This document shows positions 36,733 to 49,599 of a DNA stretch of 64,000 nucleotides, piece by piece. The stretch is from Tubiluchus corallicola. Its lineage: Eukaryota; Priapulida; Priapulimorpha; Priapulimorphida; Tubiluchidae. A program made the translations under genes and the position numbers. The DNA lies in contig JAQGDQ010000005.1 of the NCBI GenBank assembly GCA_030141605.1, forward strand, positions 372,001 through 436,000. Direction: 5' to 3'. Numbering within the stretch: position 1 is the stretch's first letter; each line of letters starts with the position of its first letter. Under the pieces are notes generated by a model. It did not search any database and was not told the DNA's origin. It saw only the letters and a program-made list of their open reading frames with translations.

Positions 36733-37406
36733 CGTTCTCTTCTTTGTTTATTCTTTTGTTTTATAATGTAAATACTCTTTCCAGTCCCAACAAGAGGGTG
36801 ACATGCTTATACAATTCTAAATCAGATCCAATTTTAAATAATGGTTAAAATGATCTAAGATATAAAATATAAGATATAAGATATAAAACTTAAAAAGGGA
36901 AAATACTGTTTTTTCAAGAATGGCTTGTGCAAAAGCAGAAGTTTAATTTTGTGTCCTACTAAAAAATTCAGTGTGTTCGGTGTGATGTCATCATTAGCTG
37001 TACTCACCGGGCAAACACTTAGTCGTTATTATAGACGATACGATGTATATTTGTACCACTTTTCAAAATGGGACGAGACCTGAAAAATCGTCCTGTTATC
37101 CTTTAAAATAAGGTTCAGGTCAATGTCCTTTATGTTCATAATTTCTAGGACTGCTTGCAGGACCTATCATACAACATGTTTTTTGGTAAAACCTTCTAAT
37201 AAGGAACCATACTTAATTACTATTAAATTGTGCAGTAATGCATACATTAAAGTCATGGAACTATAAACTTGTATAATTGGGCATACATGATGGTCAAAGT
37301 CACAGTATACCTATTCTGTGCGATTAGGTAACAGGCTTAGAGATGCATATATCATGGTTTTTAAAGGTTTCAAGCGATGGAGAAACTGCAATGACAGAAT
37401 GGAATT

Positions 37407-37527
37407 CTGGGCAGCTTGGTGGACTTCGCACTCTAGGTGCTCTTGGCATCTTTGCCATTAGCGGCTAGGCATTCTTGGCACTCTTGGCAGCTTTGCATCC
37501 TAGACAGCTCGGCAGGTTAGGCAACTG
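37407..37527 (+). repeat. Degenerate CTTGGCA-type array
   Basis: Words CTTGGTGGACTT, CTCTTGGCATCTTTGCC, ATTCTTGGCACTCTTGGCAG, CTTTGCATCC and CTCGGCAGG repeat with a period of about 9-12 bp. No inverted partner was found. Confidence 0.55.
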
Positions 37528-37598
37528 GTTTAAATGGCAGAACAGGTTGAAGGAGGGAATAACTATAGATAGTGTTAGGCCATCAGTTAGCCGGGTAC

Positions 37599-37611
37599 GG
37601 GGGGGGGGGGG
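37599..37611 (+). repeat. Run of 13 G
   Basis: An uninterrupted G tract, unusual in such AT-rich DNA. It could form a quadruplex or be a sequencing-prone site. Confidence 0.9.
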
Positions 37612-38079
37612 CGGAGTCATTTAGGGGATATGATGATCACAGAGTTGCGCAGGATAATGCTATTAAGGTGCTTCAACATTTCGGGTGCTCTTACATGAAA
37701 CATCTTATGAATTTTGAATTGTGGATGTGCAACGGGGAACACAAGATGAGCAACTTATTATGTAGATGTGCTATTATTGGAATAAGCAGTTTTCTTGATA
37801 CTAACGTGAAGCCAATAAAAACATTATTTTTGCCAATTTTTTATCAGTGGCAACAAATAATTCATAATTTTGTTGAGACAATGATGTCTAAAAGGATTGG
37901 GGCCACTATCCAAGGGTATAAGTAGTAGAAACATAGGTGACACTGGCAAAAAAGTAAAATTTCTCACGGAAGGCGATCTTGTAAAAATGAGAGAGTGTGC
38001 CAAAGCTAAGAATTTTGAAAGATATGCACGAAAGAAAGCCGATAGAAAGTACAAACGTGTAAGTTCAAAGCAAATTTAA

Positions 38080-41000
38080 GAAAGAAACTGGATGTACCTT
38101 TCCTAAAATAAGTTCAACATTGCTATTGAACTTTGCAAACTAGCAACATGCAAAGTTCATATAACATTCCTGACATGATCATCGTGCCCATCCTCAAGCT
38201 ACTCGTTTTGCGTCAAACAATGTCAGATATTAAGAAAAGTTTAGCAGCTTCGCCTTGAAGTAAATCATATGGTATAATGGCAAGTATAGTATCAAGTGCA
38301 AGTTTAAGCCACAATGACTAAGGCTTGACTTTACTAGTAAAACTAGAACATTGTGTACGAAGTGTGTAACCCGCTCAAAACCAAATAAAAACAGAGTCAA
38401 TGTTCTTAATTTGAACGATGCAGACTTTGCTGCATGCCATACATGTAAGTATATACAAATCAGAGTATAAACACCAAGCTTGCAATTTTTGTGCTATTCA
38501 TAAACTTTCCGAAACACAAATCTTTCTTTACAACAGTTTCATCTAACTGGAGTAACCGAGAGGGAACATCTCCCCTAAAAACGATTAGTATCAATGATTG
38601 CATCGAGACACCTGTTACGAAATGATCACGAGCTGAGAGCTGGCACGTTTGTTTACATACCGCCGTTTGCATAGTAAACAAGCGGGGCAATAACAGAACA
38701 GGCAGCTAATATATGAAATTACTCTATCGCAAATTTACAAACCTGCAAAATCGGAGACTGAGCAAACTCGACATTTCAGCTCTGCAAAAGACTTGGCATA
38801 CAGCACGTGTAATGTATGTGACGCTAAAGTATCGGTACTTGTGTGATCAATACAAGAGAACAAGCATGGTAGTAGGGTAACACATGCAACTTGTTCTGCA
38901 TCAAAGCATGAATGGTATAAAGATATGATGTGCAATCAATAAATAATTTAGAAAGCATGCAGAGACATGGGTACCCTTTGCCATTCAGCGAAATATCGCA
39001 ATGCGTCATGATTGCCATTATTTGGCACTAAAAGCGCGTTAAATAGCCCATGAAGACATGCTAAGCGTCAAGAAAGATTGAGCGCTAAAATTCCGACAGG
39101 AAATCATCCGGGATTCAGCATCAAGGCATTTTCACGTCAGACTTCTGTGTATAACAAATCGTCCCGATCAACTGATTGTTTATTCGTGGTGTTTCGCGCA
39201 GGAAAACGCAAATAAAACTCGGGTTATGTATTGCGAACTGAGAAAATTCGTAAAATTCGTCAGGCAATATGTAATCGCTGACTTTCCCAGTCTACAGGCA
39301 ATACTTTCATTTGAGCCACATTTTTTGTTAAAAATGCCAAATATGTCTGTGGGCCCCTTTGGTCTTCAGTAATGCAGTTATATTCAGCTACTCTATAATT
39401 ATTGTGTTTGATTTACTGTTTTGTATCTTAGTAAGACGACAGGTTCTGCGATACTTTTTAAAGTCTTTTGCAAGTCTAATATAGGCTCCGGAGTTTGTGT
39501 GGCCCACAAGTTTGAAATTTTCTGTACAAAAAAATCTGTAAGATATGGTTTTTGCAAAAAGAAAATGGCGCCACACAAAGCATTGTTTAATTAGTTGGTG
39601 GCCATTATACCAAAAATCTTTTTCGGCCTCATAAATGTTTTCAATTATAAGCGCTGTTACGAGCTAATTACTAGTAACAAAAATCGGCGTCTCCTGTATA
39701 TTTACAACTCAACGTTAGTTACCAGATCATGTTTAATACCACCGAGACAAAAATATGCCAAAAGCGCTGAACCACACACTCGCAGGTTCCATCTCTGTTC
39801 CGCAGACAAAGACGAAATAGTAACAGACACTTGACATACTAAATAATGCTTTATATGTATTAGGAAAACATATTCGTCTGATCATCTGGCAGAATTTAAA
39901 CTGGCAAAGTTCGTTGCTCATCAAGGTTTCCTAAAAAAAACAACGTTTCTTTCTTCGTAAAGTATTTTATTAGCAGTTACCTCGACAAAGTTAGGCAGCT
40001 GTGGCCTGTGAACTGTTCAACTGGCACGTGCAGTATAGTAGCTCCCACTCCAAATACAACAGGAGCGTACTGGAGGCATACTACAACTGCAGCTAGCTGT
40101 TTATAGATACTACTTGGCTGAATATATTGCTCCATTAGGAAACCCGTCAATATGCCAGCAAGCCTAATCCATTAGAGGTAAGGGCTATTTAGCACCAAAT
40201 CTACCTACAAGAATTAGTGTTGGTCAATACAGCGCAAGATTGGCTCTGCGCCAAAAGGCTGCATTCGCACATAAAAAGGCGATTATTACGGGTTTAAGCT
40301 TATTGCGTATGTAAAAAATTGCGTATATGCACAGCCACAGATGTGCTAAAACGCAATTTTGGCGCTATGGAGCCAGCGATGCTAGGATTTGGAGTTTTTA
40401 GCAAAGTCCTAAACAATTCAAACTTTTTGGTCCTAAATGAAATAGACTACATGTATGCGTGGTATGTCAACTAGGGAGCATATGAACAGTGAAACGGTTA
40501 CAGAGAAGTTTGTTATGCAATAGACAAGACAAATGAAACTTTACGTGCAGCAGTTATTTCAACGCTTTTGACAACTAACTTATTGCCATGTAAGCAACGG
40601 TATCTTTTCAGGCTTCAGTTGACTCTCACAGATGGTGGTAGCTAGAAACAAAAACTTGGAAAACGTGAGCTTCTGTCGCCCTGAATTAGTTATTAAAATA
40701 GTTTTAGAAAAACAAATACACTTTAAGTTAGACTTACACTACATTAATCAGTACATTATCAGAGTATGAACTTTTTAGCCGACTTTCGTAGCTCTATATG
40801 TGAACTGATATTACAGTTTCGAGTAAAAAGGAAACGACGCTGTGGTTGGAGACGATTTCCGGTGCCGTATAGCATGTCAATTTGTCCATACCTAATGCCT
40901 AGCTATCATGCGTTAAATGGCAAGGTTTAGTGAAGGCTGCTGAGTCACGTTTCCTTTTCAACAGCGTATTGATTATAGTGAAAATAACCTTAAGCGGGCT

Positions 41001-43198
41001 AAGGTCCATAAATCACAATCAACAGCAGCTGTCACAATTACGCAAACTCCATATCCTGAATTCGTTCTAATTTGCTGAGAACGACAGGCACACGTCACCC
41101 ATTTCTGATGTCGGACTCAACCTACAAAAGCTATCACATACGTCCACTTGCAAGCTCCGCCATGCACCGTGAAAGGGCTCGGCTTGTCCCATCTATGTTC
41201 GTATAGAAAGGACAGAACGAAGTCCCAATGAATAACATTGCCAAAACTGCCACTCATCAAAAGGAACATAACATAAATTGGACAATACACTTTGTACTAT
41301 AGAATTTTTCTAAATTATGTGTTCTCTCAGCTTGTCAGAGCGTCAATTATTCACAACTACCTACAGGAGCTTTCTGAATTATTTGGTAATGATTACTTTG
41401 CAACCTTGGTTTCCATACACATTGGTTTCCACAGACAAAACTAAGCGGACAGTAATACTGTCCTTGACAATCGGTATGCATAAAAACAACCAAAATAATA
41501 TTAAGTACTACGGAGTTTTAACAAAGCGTGCAAACTTCTATGCAAAGTCCATCTAATTCTTAATGGAGAATCTGCATGCATCTGGCCAGCAAATGTGAGC
41601 TTATCTTTCACAGGAAATGTTGCGTTAATCATACATAAACAATTTTGGGAAATTTGACCTGATGCAAGCAATGCTGGTGCCACTCTTGCCAGATTTGACT
41701 ACTGTTTGAGGGCACCTAATAAATTTCCGATGTTTTTTTACACATACACCACCCTAAAACAAAAATGATGCTTCTTTCCCGCTCTGATTTGAATGAACTA
41801 CAGAACGCCACTTAAGATGGCTCAAGCACAATGTCATGTATACAGCTCATAACATCCGTCGCTTTAATTACTGCTAAAATGTTTGCAGTTTATATTTATT
41901 GTAACTACAATAAATTTACTTGATCCTATTGTAAATCACAGCTAACTTTCAAAGTTTGGCCAAAAAATGAAATAAGTTAGTTGGACAAACTGCTTATCTC
42001 GACAACAAAATCTGTGTAAAATAACCGATGTGCAGACAGGTAAGGACAGGAAATAGCAGAAAAAACTGAACAGCACGTTAGTAGCATCCACTGATTAGAT
42101 ATCAGTTCCAGGATAACTAGTGGGGCTATTAGTATATATGAGGTATACAACACTTTTGATGGCATTTGAGGTGGGTTATAGTGTGTACGTCTTATTTCTT
42201 TTTAACAAATATTCGAGCACGGAGGCAATCCGTTATACATAAAAAGAGTAACTTGGTACACTGGCTGATCTAAAATGTTTTAAAATTTGCTTACAAAGCA
42301 GGAAATTAATTTCTTCCAAAAGCTGCCGAAAATCAATAATTCCCTTTTTACTATAAAAAGTAATAGTAACCCCTAAATTACTGCCCATAAATTAAAATTT
42401 AATATGCTAATATTAATTCCTGTTACCATAAAAGATCTTTATGTCACTGTTAAAGGGGCTAAATAATTTTCTATAGAATGCTTGGCAATTTTTGAGTTTT
42501 ATTTTAAAAGTCTGTATCTATTATTAAAGCTTCTCGTGCATCTTTTTTTTTAAATATTTCTTACAGTTCTGGTGACTTTTTCTTGAGGTGTTTCAAACTG
42601 TATTTTTGATTTTCGCTTCGTAGTTGCTTATTGACATTTGGCACTGTGAGTTAATTATGTTTTTCTTGTTTAATGTCAGGATGGGTTTTTTACTTTTTCG
42701 TGTTAGGCGGTTAACTACAGTACTTTGTTTTTTTTTGCATGTCCATTTTTTGCTGTAGGTTTAATTGTCTGAATGATGGTGGTTGTTTGCACAACGAAAA
42801 CGTACAAAATAGCGTTCTGCTTCACACTTGTAGCAAATGTAATTATGTAACCCGAAAAGCAAAACGTAAAGCTAGCACATTAACTTGTTCTACTTATTCA
42901 TATACTGTATTGCCCATAATTTAATGAAGTAAATGAATAACTTGAGCAACAATGTGAAATTGAGCATTTGGGCAATGGCATTCAAACGTCTTCACAGTGC
43001 CTGTGATGGTACTGCATACGTTACAATGCAAACGGCAGTATACTACTACAATATAAGAAACTAAGAAATAACAAGTGCCACCTCCATTTTGAACTGTGCG
43101 TTACTGTGTCGCCCTGAGTCGTTATGGCAGCGCACCGCCAAGCCACACGTATGAACCTTTTTACTATATATGAATCAGCAAATTCTGGACTAACTATA
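38080..43198. other. Intronic stretch with no element identified
   Basis: AT-rich RBMS intron sequence with a moderately GC-richer patch at 38.5-39.2 kb. A tiny ATG exon candidate at 38661-38672 (four codons, GTATGT donor) is too short to support. No transposon ends or coding domains were recognised. Confidence 0.45.
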
Positions 43199-43206
43199 TA
43201 CTAAAG

Positions 43207-43747
43207 CGTAGGCTCCTAACCTTGGGGTCGCGAAGCACTTTTCCTGAGGTCGCGGGCTAGTCCAAGAACTATTTTTAAAAAGTGCTGTTTTCATGAAATG
43301 TATGTAAGTAGGTCTCCTCAGTCTCTCATTACATTCTCATTTCTCTCATCTTTCATTCTCATTTTGTTCTGGAAAGTGAAACTGGGTTTTACCGCTTTAA
43401 ATGCGTGGTGTACCAGTGCTTGATTTTCCGGGAACATGAAAATGCGCGTTGTTCTATACAGTGTACACCGCCCGAAAGCGTGTCGCTATTCATTTTACGT
43501 CGGATCTCCTTGAATACCCCTATTACTGTTGCATTACTGGTAGCTGAGAAACAGGTGCAACCATCACATGAATGAATGAAACAATCACTCTTTGTTCAAT
43601 AATTTGTTGAATAGTAAGCTAAAATTAATAAATACAAAAGATAATGATGCGTAATAGTGTAACAAGTGATTAAGTTCTTCGTGGGATCGCGATATGATGT
43701 AAAGTTCTGGCAAGAGATCATCGTCAACGAAAAGTTGGGAACCACTG
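43207..43747. mobile_element. Non-autonomous hAT-type element, 541 bp
   Basis: The right end in complement reads CAGTGGTTCCCAAC, the terminal sequence typical of one group of hAT-derived MITEs. The left end CGTAGGCTCCTAACCTTGGG is a diverged match. Both ends are followed inside by a GTCGCG- or ATCGCG-containing stretch (GGGGTCGCG at left, GGGATCGCG at right). Flanks are TACTAAAG (43199-43206) and CGCTAAAG (43748-43755), six of eight bases equal, which fits an aged 8-bp target duplication. It has no coding capacity. Confidence 0.7.
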
Positions 43748-44638
43748 CGCTAAAGTTTACGACGAACATTTTGTGTATGCTCTCACAATACTGTGGGTGA
43801 TTTTGGTGGTTCATTCGCTGTCGTAGTGCTGTACTGTGTCTGGCGGCCTGATTTGCACCTCCCCAAGTTATTATCGTTAATAAAGTATAAACAAAAGCCG
43901 GCAAACTAGTAGACTTGGATGTACGGTATTTCAACCTGTGCGCAACTTTGAATAATACGACGCACAAGAACCAGCAATTCAAGACGTTTCGAACACATTC
44001 GAGCTCACTAGTAGTGGTGATGATATTGTACTGTAGGTATTGGGATTCAACTGCGCGCAATTCTGCTCACGGAAACCAGTATTTAATGGCTTTATTGATA
44101 CAAATTCACTGAATACAATAAAGAATTTCATTCATTTACAACAAAACTGAAATTACAAGCATAGTGCGCGTAAAACCGTTTTATTATTTAATGGGCAAGC
44201 TGTCGGTTTGAGACGCCTGTAACTAAAATTAATCTGAAAATCATGTAATTGTGCAAGCATCCAAATTGACAGTGTCGAAGCACCACAATATTCCAGGTTC
44301 ACTCTCAGTATTACGTGTGTAAAAGAGCTCTTCTTGTTTCTGTACAATTCTTTTTTACTTGTCAGTAAGTTCCGGTTCTGATTATTGAATGAGAATGTGT
44401 AGATAATAGGTTCTTTGTTTTGAAAACTTGCCGACGTTTGAAATTAAACCTTGAATCAAATAACAGACCACTTTTCATCAAATAAAAATGAAATCACGGG
44501 ACTCATCAGTAAAACGAAAAATGTTCTTTTTCCTTGTTTACATGCCGGCCGCACAACTAGAAGGTCGATTTTTGATACTTGCTAAAAATTCAAGTCTGGA
44601 GTTTTTGTGAAGTTGACCATTTAATTGACCGAACAATA

Positions 44639-44826
44639 ACTAAATACAAGCATGGGTTCTGTACACAGTACAGTATTCAAAAGTTATATTGTGCTGACTA
44701 ATGAAAAGTTCATTTTTGATTTTCCTTCAGTCACTAAATACAAATATGGGTTGTGTACACAGTACAGTATTCAAGAATTGTGTTGCGCTGACTAATGAAA
44801 ATGTCATTCATATGTACATATAATAC
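44639..44826 (+). repeat. 94-bp diverged tandem duplication
   Basis: Copy 1 begins ACTAAATACAAGCATGGGTT at 44639 and copy 2 begins ACTAAATACAAATATGGGTT at 44733. Both contain TGTACACAGTACAGTATTCA and GCTGACTAATGAAAA. No coding potential is seen. Confidence 0.85.
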
Positions 44827-46499
44827 ATATATCCTTGTTTTGCTGTAAGAAAACATTTTCAGATCTATTTTTCATGCTGATTTTTCTGTTTCTGCAAAAT
44901 GCTATATTATTACATTACAGCATAAAAAAGTTTCCACTTAGACCTATTCTGTGTATACTTAAATTTTGAAAGACTTGTAAGAAATAACTTGACACGATGT
45001 TTCCCAAAAACTCCAGACTGACAACATTCATGCCATTTATTTTCAACAGCTCCTGCTATCTATTTGTACCAAAATATCACATATGGCAATGTAAATGGTA
45101 ACTTTAAAAAATTCAGGAATTTCTAAAATAACCAATTTCACCCCTGATGAATATTTTTCATGCCAAATATTCAGTTTTTAAAAGTTCCTTCAAACCCATG
45201 CTGACACAAGCAATAATAAGCACAACCGCGGTACGAAATCTCAATTATAGGAAAAAAGTCTATGTTTTGCGAATGCAGCTCTTCGATGAACGCACAAGAT
45301 TTTGAAAATAAATTCTATAATTTCCACTTTGAGAAGACTTGTAGGTCAGCTTGAGAAAAAAAATCTAACAACTCGTATAAAATAATAATTATCAGAAGAT
45401 TACTCATTAATAAATTAAATTTGTCTTTCTTTATTGAAGGACGAATGAAGGTCACTTTTTAGTCATTCATCCTCATGTAAAAAAAGCTACTCCATAGCTT
45501 TGTGACTTTCACTTTCTGCATTTGCAGACTTCATTACTTCTGCTTAGACAGTTGCTTCTTCATATAAGCACTTCATATATTGCCACTTTCAACTGACTGA
45601 CATACCAAAAACAGAAAGAAGCATTTTACGAAAATAGAAAACTGTAATGTGCAGTAAGACGATGAATGCTATATACATTATATTGTACTATCATTCAATA
45701 GCTCCCTATTTTGATTTTTTATGACCCTAGCTGTTGTACCTTTGGATTTATTTTAACGTCTTTGGGGGATGCCGATTTATTTTTTCAACTTACACATTTT
45801 TTTGTAATTTCTTGGGGTGAAGCTCTACTCCGACAAAACTTCATGTACAATTTCGGGTAAAACTAAAAAATCTACAGATGCAAAAGTACAGCACAGAAGA
45901 TCTAATATAAAAGTTTTGATTAAAAAAAATATTTCTCGGGTTGGTCCCGAGTTTCAAAATACGCACAAAAACAGAAATGGCCTAATTAAAAGCATTTTCT
46001 TTGCGAAATGCCTATAACTAGGGTATTTTTTTCGCCCGAGATTTCGATTTTAATTATTCACCGTCTGAGAATAAGTTTTGAAAACTTTTCAAAGCTTCTG
46101 CTAAGTGACTTCAAAAAATTCCTAAAATGAATCTTAAAACCATCGCCGTAAGATGCTCTGGATGTTCAGTGAGATGAACTTACAGATAAACAAATACTAT
46201 ACTGTCGACAGCTCAGACCAATCAATAGAAATTTTTGTGCTCACTTTTTTCCACAATGTGTGCATTCGTGAGACGACATTTATTATGCCAGGCAGCAGAT
46301 TAGATGGAAGATTAGCCAGGTGAGTGGCCCAGGAACTATCTTTAATGAGAAAATCTCCTCCCAGACATCAACTTCAGTAATCTGTTGCGGGAAAAGATGG
46401 ACCTTTAAAAACCTGACAGACCTCTGAGGTGACTTATTATTTTCCCTAGACAATAATGTAAATGCCATGAACCTGTTTAACGCATACAGTATACACAGT

Positions 46500-46575
46500 T
46501 ACCCTTCTCGGTACATCAAAGCTAGGGTGGGGGAGGTTAAGAATAGCCAAAATAGAGCGTCTGGTCACATTGCAA
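46500..46575 (+). repeat. Direct repeat A, left copy
   Basis: ACCCTTCTCGGTACATCAAA, GCTAGGGTG and CCAAAATAGAGCGTCTGGTCA recur in the same order and orientation at 48626-48692. The two copies are about 2.1 kb apart. Confidence 0.65.
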
Positions 46576-48625
46576 ACACAAAGAGGAAGATGATAATAGA
46601 ATAAGGATGACCCGGTCAGGGATGGACTTGTGGTCAAACAAGCATTTAGCTTATACTATGATGTTAGCGGTTACTCATAATTCCCACACAGCACCTTTGT
46701 GATGTTCCACGTGTGAATGCGGCGGTAGGTTCAAGGCAAGACTTACTGAGGCGAATAATGGATTGACTTCTGTTAAAAATTCGTCTCTTTACACTGGTTA
46801 TGGTACTAGACACTAGAGTCTACACACCAAAACACTGGCTTGAAAAGAAATCCCCTACGCCTTACACAGACAAAGCTGAGCGATCATATACGTTTACAAT
46901 TCCAAATGAGTCAAAACAGTATAACTAGACGGGCGTTAAACATAATTATCATCTTAATTATTATAAAACCAGTATCAGCTGTTTTGGCAACTCACAAAGA
47001 ATATAAAAATCAAAAGCGAGAAGGAAGCAAATTTCACGTTTCACGTTATGTATGTACAAAATATATACACACAATTGTATTATTTCTGTTAGAACAGGCA
47101 GTACGTCGAATTACTTTCACTTATTCTTTATTTCCTGTTTACTAGGTTACATTATTATTAGCTTACATAACAACTACATCTTTATTTAGTACCAATATTA
47201 CCGAGTAAATAAAGACGACAATGAATTGCTAATTATTAACTACGAAATAAAGAATTATAAGTGAAAGTAATTTAATTATGACGGAGTAAAACAGGCACTA
47301 CATTACAACAATTAAAACTGACTAAATTCGATAAATAATATTCTTGAACTGAACCTAAAGTTTATAAAAGTGACAATGATAAAAATGCAGATAAGTTTTA
47401 ATTAAAGAGTTTTGGGTTGCTAAAGTCAGTTGGCGTATTGAGCCAAGTGTCTGAGATTCGGGAAATGACTGCAAAGAAGATCAATATTCAATTGTAGGGT
47501 TTACAGCAAATCGTATAATGAACACAGTGCAGTCTTCTCAAACCCAATTTGTTGCAGCTATTATGGACAATCAGTGTCAGCAGCAAGATCGAAAACCATA
47601 CTTTCCTGCCGCCAATTTCTGAAGAAGTATAAAACCCGGAATCTAAACGAAATGCTGTGTAAGATGGGTTTACGATGGGAAGTGGAACTGGGGAGTCAGT
47701 AATTCAGTACCTGTGCTGAGGAAATTAGTTCATTATTAGTTCAATGTGGTAATGATTTGTCTTTGACTTTGGGGCGAACGGGTTGACAAAAAGAAACCAA
47801 AGAAGAACCAACAAAGAAATAGCCGATTAACTCAGAGCCAACAAGCAGGACTCGAGCACATCAAAAGAGCTAAGATCGCAACGAAAATGTTGCATACAAG
47901 CGCCTCTTATGTACAGAAGGGCCTCGAGACAGGAAGTATCACATCACAGATACGCGATTAGAAAACTTGAAAACCCTATAATTGTCTTGCAAAAACGTAT
48001 TTCAGAAGTTCAACCAATCCTTGGTCACTCGTTTGTACAGCTATAGGTGCTTTCTGTAGCATACGTACGTTTAAACATTTATGTCTCGTAATATTAAACT
48101 CAAATGGCAACTGTTTCACAACGAAATGGATGCTTCCTTACACACACAGGAAATGCAAAAGTTGTCAAGGAAGTGCATGCACGAACGACAGCTGCATCTA
48201 CAGAAATTGATTTACCAGCTTATTGCAGTCATTCCACCTACAAATTTCCACGGGTACAAATCCAATACTAAACTGGCATAAAAATGGTACAGGAACAGAA
48301 GAAACATTTAAAAGACACTGGTAACAAAGGTATTAGCTGTCACAAAATCCTACCTACGTGCGTGGGTGCGCACTGTTGTGTGATTATTTACATAAGCTCG
48401 GGTATCAACCCACGTGCCCTTGTGCTGTATAAATATTACTACTAAGTTAATGACAATTTATGACGGCAACTGATGCATCACTTATGCCAAATATATGCGC
48501 AAAAATTATCTCACATAACCGCAAAGAATTGGTTAATAAATGCAAAGATGAGCAAGATGTCTGACAGAAGTTTTTGCGACTTGGTAAACTATATTAATGA
48601 ACATGTTGAACGCTAATCAAATTAC

Positions 48626-48692
48626 CATTCTTGGTACATCAAAGCAAGGGTGTTAAAGCAGACGTCAAAATAGACCGTCTTACCAAATAAAA
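48626..48692 (+). repeat. Direct repeat A, right copy
   Basis: ACCATTCTTGGTACATCAAA, GCAAGGGTG and TCAAAATAGACCGTCTTACCA match the copy at 46500-46575. They could be two insertions of one short element, or the ends of one larger element. Confidence 0.65.
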
Positions 48693-49516
48693 CATTCGCA
48701 TTAGTTGTCTGAGACACAAGCATTAGTGGCACAAACTACATCTAGGCATCACAGACTGAGTGGCATAAATAGTCGTTTGATCAGTTTAAAATTAATTCTC
48801 GTCAAATAGCTATACACAGCTATTACCACCCAGACTCCTTAGAACACCAAAATTCCAATTTTATTTACCACAGGGCTTGTATAAGTCAGTGTCGCAAAAA
48901 GACTTGGACAGTACATATAAGTTACACGACTGACACTATTTTACACTTTTCGATAACCTAATGTCGAGCAATGAGCACCTTGTCCAATGTCCATCTGAAG
49001 ACCAGCTTCCATTTTTGACCTCATCTGCAGATATAAACCCATTTTCTGAATTGTCAGTGACGATGGTGATACAGTACAAGGTTCTACAAGGAAATACTAG
49101 TACAAAAATTCCAGAAACCAAAACAACAAGAACCACAACAACTATTACGTAGTCCGACTCAAAGAGTTTTAAGCACTACTACAGACTACTAGTATTAAGA
49201 CAGGCAAAAATGCTTTTAAGGAGTAGTAAATAACAAGATTATAACTAGTACATGTATATCAATATCAGCTGCTTTGACGCCAAGGCGAACGTTCGTCTGG
49301 TCTAATGTTTCCAAGCGTATGCATTTTTTCCACAAACACGCAAGAGCAACTGCTGTGATACATCACGGTCGATGATCCCTGTAAGCTGCTCTGACCGTGC
49401 AGTAGCTACAACTGAAGCCAACAATAAGGTTTCCAAATTTTAGATATCCCAAAATTCCCACCGCGAAACTGTAAACAGGTTCCGTCAGAAACATAGTTGG
49501 CCGCCCTTCTTACTTT

Positions 49517-49572
49517 TCTTCCCTTAAACAAAATTCTGTCCCGTTAAGCAATTACGTCCCAGTGAGGCAATG
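49517..49572 (+). repeat. Three-unit phrase repeat (GTCCCGTTAAGCAATTA type)
   Basis: Units CTTCCCTTAAACAAAATT, CTGTCCCGTTAAGCAATTA and CGTCCCAGTGAGGCAATG follow each other at 18-19 bp spacing. Confidence 0.5.
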
Positions 49573-49599
49573 GCGCAGTGTAAACTCGGCTTCATCAGT

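Noticed and set aside
38661-38672. Four-codon ATG exon (MQTA) with GTATGT donor in phase 0
   Set aside because: Too short to separate from chance; kept only as a weak fourth candidate first exon.
43596-44060. Longest open frame in the window, 154 codons, minus strand
   Set aside because: It runs across the right end of the hAT-type element and unrelated intron, with no domain; a chance frame.
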